From positions 1 through 10,900 of the forward strand of contig JAFGSL010000620.1 in NCBI GenBank assembly GCA_016934645.1: DNA of 10,900 nt, written 5' to 3'. The translations under genes and the position numbers were made by a program. Positions 6,576 to 10,900 of this stretch are shown one piece after another. Each line of letters begins with the position of its first letter. The first letter of the stretch is position 1. The DNA is from Anaerolineae bacterium. Lineage in GTDB: Bacteria; Chloroflexota; Anaerolineae; B4-G1; SLSP01. The notes below the pieces were generated by a model. It was not told where the DNA came from, searched no databases, and worked only from the letters and a program-made list of their open reading frames with translations.

Positions 6576-7697
6576 TCATTCAGGGACTACAACGGAGACT
6601 TCCAAGGTGTCCGAATGTGTAACATCTGTAAGCGGAGGTTCTGTGGCTATTTGCATCTTCACATCCACTTTGAATTTAGCCGTTCCTGCTTGCTCCGCAT
6701 CAAACAAGAAAAGGACTTCTGTGCTGCTTTGAGGTTCAATGCGTCGTCCTGGATCCTCCTCTACAAACTGAGGCGTGTTCAGTTGCAGAATTGGTTCCCA
6801 CTGCCCCAATAGTTCAAAACGCAAAACGGTCACTGCCACAGAGCCCTGGTTGGTGATTGTTACTTTGAGAAGAACATCTTTGTCGCCTACTTTCGGAGTC
6901 TGTGGTTCGATAGTCAAGCTGACTGAAGTATCAAATGGCGCGGGTGTGGGGGGTTCGGGCGTTTGTGTTGGAGTCAGCTCGACCGTAGCGGTCGCGGTAG
7001 GTATCGCGGTAGGCGTCTCGGTAGGAGACGGGGTATCAGTTGGTATAGGTGTCGCGGTCGGCGCTTCTGTCGGCGTTGCTGTGGGGCTGAAAAGCGGGAT
7101 AACAACCTTGGGAACGACAAGAAATGCGATCAGCAATACAATCACAAGCGCCAGGGCACCGAGTCCCCATCCCCACCAGGGTAATCCACCTCTCGCCTGA
7201 AGGGGGTGTTCCCCGGTGGGCGGCGCGGATGGCGAAGTCATATAAGGTGGCGCGGGGGAAGTGGGTTGTTGCGGCGCATATTCTTCTGGGTGAGCTTGTG
7301 CTGTTGCGGGTACCGGTTGTGTCACTTGCGATGCGCTGGTAGGATAGGCAGCGGCTGCTGGCTGAGATGTGGGGGGCTGCTGCGCGTATCCCTGAGATGG
7401 CGTAGGAGGTGCGCTATCCGCTAGTCTGGTTGCTTGTGTTGCTGGTGGCGGCGCTGCTTGCGCAGAAGGATGAAGCGCATGTCCACATCGCGGGCAGAAA
7501 TGAGCCCCAGGTTTAGCGGTAGCACCACAAGAAGCGCAAATCACGCCGGAAACAGGCATCGGGGTTTGAGAAGGAGGGGGGGACGGTGGCGATTGTGCGG
7601 GCGTGACTGTCCCTTGCGCAATGTGCAATGCCTGTCCACACGCGCGGCAAAAACGAGCTTCATCATGATTTTCAGTACCACAATGCGGGCATTTCAT
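6576..7697 (-). CDS. Double zinc-ribbon, single-pass membrane protein with Thr/Pro linker
   Basis: This 373-residue protein is not a recognised named gene, but its modular layout is clear. Zinc ribbon 1 has Cys3, Cys6, Cys17 and Cys20. A Pro/Ser linker leads to zinc ribbon 2 with Cys54, Cys57, Cys68 and Cys71. A long Pro/Ala/Gln/Ser-rich region (about 75-170) precedes one hydrophobic transmembrane segment (about 172-203). A Thr/Pro-rich stalk with TPT/TPTE repeats (205-254) follows, then a C-terminal domain (256-373) alternating in beta-strand style, like a CARDB or related Ig-like fold. The zinc ribbons should lie in the cytoplasm and the beta domain outside, as a tethered sensor or adhesin-like protein; this topology is inferred. 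ATG 7697 is chosen because AAGGAG (7709-7704) lies six bases upstream; an in-frame TTG at 7703 is too close to it. A candidate promoter lies at 7872-7900, upstream of a fold-back repeat. Confidence 0.85.
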   Translation of the reverse strand: MKCPHCGTENHDEARFCRACGQALHIAQGTVTPAQSPPSPPPSQTPMPVSGVICASCGATAKPGAHFCPRCGHALHPSAQAAPPPATQATRLADSAPPTPSQGYAQQPPTSQPAAAAYPTSASQVTQPVPATAQAHPEEYAPQQPTSPAPPYMTSPSAPPTGEHPLQARGGLPWWGWGLGALALVIVLLIAFLVVPKVVIPLFSPTATPTEAPTATPIPTDTPSPTETPTAIPTATATVELTPTQTPEPPTPAPFDTSVSLTIEPQTPKVGDKDVLLKVTITNQGSVAVTVLRFELLGQWEPILQLNTPQFVEEDPGRRIEPQSSTEVLFLFDAEQAGTAKFKVDVKMQIATEPPLTDVTHSDTLEVSVVVPE

Positions 7698-7777
7698 AGG
7701 CAACTCCTTCTAAGAAATCTTCAAAACATCACGCGAATTTTTGATTAACCGGTGTTGCTGGATATAACTGATAGCAG

Positions 7778-7852
7778 TCTCAGTAGATCGAAAATCTACG
7801 TTCGTAGTAACGACTTCAGTCGTTACTACGAGCCAAAATTGTGATCTACTGA
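7778..7852. repeat. Compound fold-back repeat, copy 2
   Basis: This 75-bp element is related to 3669-3764 and in the same orientation. It has the same outer inverted repeat (TCAGTAGATC/GATCTACTGA) and an inner perfect 13-bp stem CGTAGTAACGACT (7803-7815) with AGTCGTTACTACG (7818-7830) around a 2-base centre. It lacks the extra hairpin of copy 1. It lies about 80 bases upstream of the zinc-ribbon gene, so it would be in the leader of that transcript if the promoter at 7872-7900 is used. Confidence 0.85.
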
Positions 7853-7871
7853 GTCTTGTTATGATTTATAT

Positions 7872-7900
7872 AGCATAGCACAAAGTAGCTTCTGTGACAA
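7872..7900 (-). promoter_or_regulatory. Candidate sigma70 promoter for the zinc-ribbon gene
   Basis: On the minus strand TTGTCA (7900-7895) and TATGCT (7877-7872) are 17 bases apart in an AT-rich stretch. The -35 matches at five of six positions, the -10 at four of six. A TATATAAAT just downstream could also contribute. The transcript would carry the fold-back repeat at 7778-7852 in its leader. Confidence 0.35.
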
Positions 7901-7930
7901 CAGCGTATACGCATCGGGTACGTTTCTAGT

Positions 7931-7995
7931 AAGGTGCAACGCACTTGCGCACGGCAAAACGTCAAGTTATATGCAGGTGAAGTGCGTTGCACCTT
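7931..7995. repeat. 16-bp perfect inverted repeat downstream of the GH140-like gene
   Basis: AAGGTGCAACGCACTT (7931-7946) and AAGTGCGTTGCACCTT (7980-7995) are exact reverse complements around a 33-base spacer. A degenerate partial copy (AAGTGAAACGCACC) follows at about 7999-8012. It lies 24 bases past the stop codon of the GH140-like gene on the minus strand. No T-run follows, so it is better seen as a dispersed palindromic repeat or site than as a classical terminator. Confidence 0.75.
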
Positions 7996-8019
7996 AAAAG
8001 TGAAACGCACCCCACACTT

Positions 8020-9303
8020 CTATACGCTTCCAATCCACAACAGGGCATCTTCCCAGGCTGCTGGAGAGGTGACCGTCATCTCCGGCTGTGTAGTGACTGC
8101 GCCAGCCGGCACGCGTGCGCCATTCTGGGGATCAACCCACACGGCGTGATGCGTGCGCTTCCTGGCGAGGGTGTCCAGCCGCACGGATACCGTGCCCGGT
8201 GCACTGAGGTAGACCAGCGCCCATTCTCCCGCACTATGCCGCGCCGCCAGATTCTGCGCCAATTCCCCACTTCCCGCCCCGGCAGTCAGGAGCGTGGCAT
8301 CCGGGACGGTCTGCCACCATTCCGGCAAGCTCGTCAGGATATCGCGGAACACTCGCAAGCTGGCTGCTCCTGGCGCATCGATCCATTCTGCCCAGCGCTG
8401 CGGCGCGGTCCAGGCATCGTTGTGCCCGTAGACATGGTGCCCGCCGGCCAGATGCGTCCAATACGCCTGCCGCCGAATCTCCAGCGCGGTCTGCCGTTTG
8501 CCGAACTCCACGCCTTCGTAGCCGCCTTCAGCCATCACCACCGGTTTGACCGGCACGCGCTGGTAGTCGGCGGTCACGGCGGCGGGGATCTGTTCGTACT
8601 CAACGCACGTCTGGATCATATTGAACGCCAACCACGGCTCTGCGTGGAGAAAGCTGGATGAAGCCACAGCCGGATCCGGGTGGACCGAGATGAGATGTGC
8701 ACCCCCATCGCCCTTTTGTAGCCCTGCTGCCAGTTCCCGGCATACCGGAATGTACTCAGGCGTAGCCTGCGGGTACATCGACCAGATCAGGTTAGGGACA
8801 TCGCGATAGCGCTGTGCTACCCAGCGCGCCCAGGGCCGTGCTTTCTCCAACGTGATGAGGTCTACGTGCCATTGGTGATATATCCCTGCGATCAGTGTTT
8901 GTCCGGTCTGTTCCCCCAGGCGGATCAACGCGTCGATGTGCCGGAAGTAGCGTTCGTTGGGACGCAGGGGATCGTTGTCAACCCAGGGAACTTCGCCGGC
9001 AAGGTTGCAGTGCGGCGGCGCTGCATCCAGGCCAAAGCGGGCGGTGTCCACGCCGGTGAGCATCACCAGGATGACGTTGAAGCCCTGCGCCTGCCGCCGC
9101 CGGAGCAGCCGCAGGGCGGTGTCGGCATCATACAGGCGGAACAGTTCCCATAGCGTGTCGCCGAGCCAGAACACCGGCGCGCCGGAGCGATCTACAAAAT
9201 AGCGTCCGTTTGCACTGACATGCAGAGCACTGCGCGACTTTCCTGGGGTGGGGCTTACAGTCCTCACTGAACCAGCTTCCTTTGATACATCGCTCTCGAT
9301 CAT
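8020..9303 (-). CDS. DUF4038 / GH140 (apiosidase)-like glycoside hydrolase
   Basis: This 427-residue protein resembles the DUF4038 TIM-barrel family that includes GH140 endo-apiosidase, with a C-terminal beta domain like the putative collagen-binding domain often fused to it. Visible signatures: LHVSANGRYFVDRSGAPVFW leading into LGDTLWELF (27-55), RRRQAQGFNVILV (68-80), PVVMAEGGYEG with a candidate catalytic Glu259, and GGHHVYGHNDAW (287-298). The usual Gly-Gly-Asp after the IW strand is absent: the protein reads NLIWSMYPQATPE instead, so the acid/base residue may differ and activity is uncertain. There is no signal peptide. The ATG at 9303 overlaps the TGA of the upstream aldolase gene by four bases (ATGA), with a GGAGGA ribosome site inside that gene's end. 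This indicates translational coupling. The frame is open upstream to 9567, but that part is a shadow of the aldolase gene. Confidence 0.8.
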   Translation of the reverse strand: MIESDVSKEAGSVRTVSPTPGKSRSALHVSANGRYFVDRSGAPVFWLGDTLWELFRLYDADTALRLLRRRQAQGFNVILVMLTGVDTARFGLDAAPPHCNLAGEVPWVDNDPLRPNERYFRHIDALIRLGEQTGQTLIAGIYHQWHVDLITLEKARPWARWVAQRYRDVPNLIWSMYPQATPEYIPVCRELAAGLQKGDGGAHLISVHPDPAVASSSFLHAEPWLAFNMIQTCVEYEQIPAAVTADYQRVPVKPVVMAEGGYEGVEFGKRQTALEIRRQAYWTHLAGGHHVYGHNDAWTAPQRWAEWIDAPGAASLRVFRDILTSLPEWWQTVPDATLLTAGAGSGELAQNLAARHSAGEWALVYLSAPGTVSVRLDTLARKRTHHAVWVDPQNGARVPAGAVTTQPEMTVTSPAAWEDALLWIGSV

Positions 9304-10241
9304 GCTTCCTCCTGACTGTGACTTCGTTCCGCGTCCCAATACCGCTGCGCCACCACCCGCCATTGTATGACTTCCAACTGCGCCGACGGCGTCAGATCCT
9401 GGCTGGCGCGGCTGCGGGTGTGAAGGGTGAGGGGCAATCCTTCCAACTGGAGGTAGTACTTGGCGTTCACCGGATAAACCTGCCGCTCGATCAGCGACGC
9501 GCACCCCAGGAAATCCTGAAGACGCTGCGCCGCTGCCGGTGCGGTCCGCCAGTTGTGCCACAACCACGCGTACAGTTCGGGGTGGAAATTCGCCATCACG
9601 CCGCTGTAGCCCGCCAGCCCCAGGTGGAGCGACGCCAGCAACGTCGCCGCGTTCGCGTTGAAGATTTTCAGCGCGCTATGGCGCACCGCTGCCTGTTTGG
9701 CCTGCATTTGGCTCAGATCGCAACTGGTGTCCTTGAGAAACAGAAAGCGCCCGGTCGACGCGCACCACGCCAGCAACGCCGGGCTGAGCAGCCGCTTGTA
9801 GGGGTAGGGGCACTCGTAGAACCCCAGGGGGATGTCCGCCGGGAGGTGGTTTAGGAACCGTTCCAGATTCCGCTGCCACACCGCATCGGATTCCGCAGGA
9901 GTCGCGAAGCGATTCGTCACCAACACCACCGCATCCACCCCCGTCGCGGCGATGCGCGTGACCTCCTCCACCTGCGCCGCCGGATCGGTGGAAATGTGCC
10001 CCGACGCAATCACCGGCACCCGGCCCCGCGCCAGCCTGACCACGGCGGCAGCCAACCTTACCCGTTCTTCCAGCGACAGATAGAACATCTCGCTCGATTG
10101 GCAGACGGCAAACAGGCCGTTGACCTGCCGGGCCAGGTACCAATCGACCAGCGCCTCAAGCGCGGCTTCATCCACGGTATCTGCCTCGGTAAAGGGCGTG
10201 ATCATCGTGGGCCAGATGCCATCGGCAATGGGATGTGTCAT
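9300..10241 (-). CDS. DapA/NanA-family (class I) aldolase or lyase
   Basis: This 313-residue TIM-barrel protein belongs to the dihydrodipicolinate synthase / N-acetylneuraminate lyase superfamily, whose members form a Schiff base between a lysine and a 2-keto acid. The N-terminal segment GIWPTMITPFTEADTVDE is typical. The expected Schiff-base Lys170 is in FLFLKDTS and the family Tyr142 in GFYECPYPY. The pyruvate-carboxylate loop GTTGE of DapA is replaced by CQSSE (47-51), and the usual YNxP by YECP, so it is probably not lysine-pathway DapA but a sugar-acid or other aldolase/lyase of unknown substrate. The start at ATG 10241 has a good AGGAGA ribosome site about six bases away; an in-frame codon at 10274 lies in a terminator region. 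It is coupled to the GH140-like hydrolase, suggesting a shared sugar-degradation pathway (inference). Confidence 0.85.
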   Translation of the reverse strand: MTHPIADGIWPTMITPFTEADTVDEAALEALVDWYLARQVNGLFAVCQSSEMFYLSLEERVRLAAAVVRLARGRVPVIASGHISTDPAAQVEEVTRIAATGVDAVVLVTNRFATPAESDAVWQRNLERFLNHLPADIPLGFYECPYPYKRLLSPALLAWCASTGRFLFLKDTSCDLSQMQAKQAAVRHSALKIFNANAATLLASLHLGLAGYSGVMANFHPELYAWLWHNWRTAPAAAQRLQDFLGCASLIERQVYPVNAKYYLQLEGLPLTLHTRSRASQDLTPSAQLEVIQWRVVAQRYWDAERSHSQEEA

Positions 10242-10279
10242 GCTCGTTCTCCTACACGGATCGTTCGTGCCCAATTTCC

Positions 10280-10298
10280 AAAAATCGCGCGCTGCGCG
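10280..10298 (-). terminator. Probable rho-independent terminator of the FGE-like gene
   Basis: On the minus strand CGCGC and GCGCG (10298-10294 and 10290-10286) pair around a 3-base loop, followed by ATTTTT (10285-10280). It lies between the FGE-like gene and the aldolase gene, directly after a larger palindrome. The stem is short but fully GC. Confidence 0.5.
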
Positions 10299-10299
10299 G

Positions 10300-10339
10300 C
10301 CAAAGGGGGACGCAGCCTTTGGCTGCTCTCCCCCTTTGG
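10300..10339. repeat. 40-bp strong palindrome downstream of the FGE-like gene
   Basis: CCAAAGGGGGA (10300-10310) pairs with TCCCCCTTTGG (10329-10339), and inside it GCAGCC (10312-10317) pairs with GGCTGC (10321-10326) around TTT. That makes 17 base pairs with a small internal bulge. It resembles dispersed REP-like hairpins and may assist termination with the stem and T-run at 10280-10298. Confidence 0.7.
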
Positions 10340-10391
10340 AAACCCCCTTCAGATACCAGATGCCCAGAGGATCAGAGTCCAGAGGGACAGA

Positions 10392-10900
10392 TTACGGAGC
10401 GGATGGGGACACCACCACCCGAAACCCGATGAGGCTGAAGCGGAAGCTCGGGTCGTAGTCGAAGCGGGCCGCACAGCGGACGTACCAATCATTATCGCCG
10501 AACGCCCCCCCGCGCCACACCCGGTGGACATTGCTGCCTGCCGCCAAATCCTCGCGCCCGTCGTCCGTCCGGTAGGGATAGTCTTTCCAATGGCTGCGCG
10601 TCCATTCCCACACGTTGCCGCTGAGGTCTTCGACGCCATAAGGGCTGGCGCCACCGGGGAAACAGCCCACCGCGCTCGTGGCCCCGATTCCTGTATCACT
10701 ATAATTCGCCTTGTCAGGATCAGGCTCGTCGCCCCACGGATAAATCAATCCGTCCGCACCGCGCGCCGCCTTTTCCCACTCCGCTTCAGAAGGAAGTCGC
10801 ACGTTAAGGGTTATGCGTTTTGGGTTCAGAGTTTCCAACTCTCCATTTTGCCAAACCCGCAACCCTGAACCCATAACCCTGAACCTATCCTCCAGCCACC
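10392..10900 (-). CDS. FGE-like (SUMF1 / EgtB / PvdO) domain protein, N-terminal part outside window
   Basis: The minus-strand frame is open from the right edge to the TAA at 10392, giving 169 residues of the C-terminal half of a formylglycine-generating-enzyme-type domain. Visible: VRLPSEAEWEKAARG, IYPWGDEPDPDKANY, TSAVGCFPGGASPYGVEDLS, GNVWEWTRS, VWRGGAF, RCAARF and the terminal GFRVVVS. Canonical FGE oxidises a sulfatase cysteine to formylglycine using two cysteines. Here only the RCAAR cysteine remains; the position of its partner, five residues earlier, reads Asp. A sulfatase-activating role is therefore doubtful, and the domain may instead act as a C-terminal module of a larger protein; the N-terminal architecture lies outside the window. 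The loop before VRLPSEAEWE is lengthened and partly encoded by repeats (10808-10888). An ATG at 10874 is internal, not a start. Confidence 0.85.
   Translation of the reverse strand, partial: WLEDRFRVMGSGLRVWQNGELETLNPKRITLNVRLPSEAEWEKAARGADGLIYPWGDEPDPDKANYSDTGIGATSAVGCFPGGASPYGVEDLSGNVWEWTRSHWKDYPYRTDDGREDLAAGSNVHRVWRGGAFGDNDWYVRCAARFDYDPSFRFSLIGFRVVVSPSAP
10808..10888. repeat. Direct and inverted GGGTTATGGGTTCAG-type repeats inside the FGE-like gene
   Basis: Two 14-bp direct copies of AACCCTGAACC(C/T)AT lie at 10861-10874 and 10875-10888, differing at one base. Their complement recurs at 10808-10829 as GGGTTATG, a 6-base spacer, then GGGTTCAG, so the segment can fold back. All of it lies within the reading frame and encodes the extended loop before VRLPSEAEWE. 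Confidence 0.7.

Noticed and set aside
9304..9567. N-terminal extension of the GH140-like hydrolase upstream of 9303.
   Set aside because: It overlaps the aldolase coding sequence in another frame and has no family similarity; the ATGA overlap start has a good ribosome site.
10242..10274. Upstream start of the aldolase at 10274.
   Set aside because: It precedes the ribosome site and lies against a terminator-like stem; the ATG at 10241 starts the family homology.

Overview
The window most resembles an accessory-rich stretch of a Chloroflexota (Chloroflexi) genome. This is inferred from several things together: high-GC codon use, a membrane protein with a long Thr/Pro linker, a FolB-FolK fusion, an FGE-like domain, and many short fold-back repeats between (and twice inside) genes. 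No rRNA or tRNA gene, CRISPR array or transposase gene was seen.

Layout. Eight genes or gene fragments lie on the minus strand and one on the plus strand. From the left: folE (GTP cyclohydrolase I, 3' end cut by the window edge) has its own near-consensus sigma70 promoter and a hairpin-bearing leader. Next come tldE/pmbA and tldD, a tightly spaced operon for a TldD/TldE metalloprotease, closed by a rho-independent terminator. Upstream of them lies a fused folB-folK gene whose start is preceded by 13 copies of an 8-bp tandem repeat. The only plus-strand gene, a GH29 alpha-L-fucosidase, diverges from folB-folK and may be leaderless. It carries a perfect 33-bp palindromic element in frame. A minus-strand gene follows for a membrane protein with two zinc ribbons, a Thr/Pro linker and an outer beta-sandwich-like domain. 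Then comes a two-gene operon, a DapA/NanA-family aldolase or lyase translationally coupled (ATGA overlap) to a DUF4038/GH140-like glycoside hydrolase. Last is the C-terminal part of an FGE-like (SUMF1) protein running off the right edge.

How the genes fit together. FolE and FolB-FolK give three enzyme activities of the pterin branch of folate synthesis (GTP to dihydroneopterin triphosphate; dihydroneopterin to hydroxymethyl-dihydropterin; its pyrophosphorylation). The folP step is not in the window. TldD/TldE form a heterodimeric peptidase; no obvious peptide substrate gene is visible. The fucosidase, the GH140-like hydrolase and the aldolase suggest cytoplasmic use of plant or microbial oligosaccharides, since none has a visible signal peptide. 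No complete new defence or mobile system is evident. The most unusual content is the repeat and palindrome population: a pair of related fold-back elements more than 4 kb apart, a MITE-like 83-bp palindrome, a 16-bp-arm inverted repeat, an octanucleotide array abutting a start codon, and repeats within two coding sequences.
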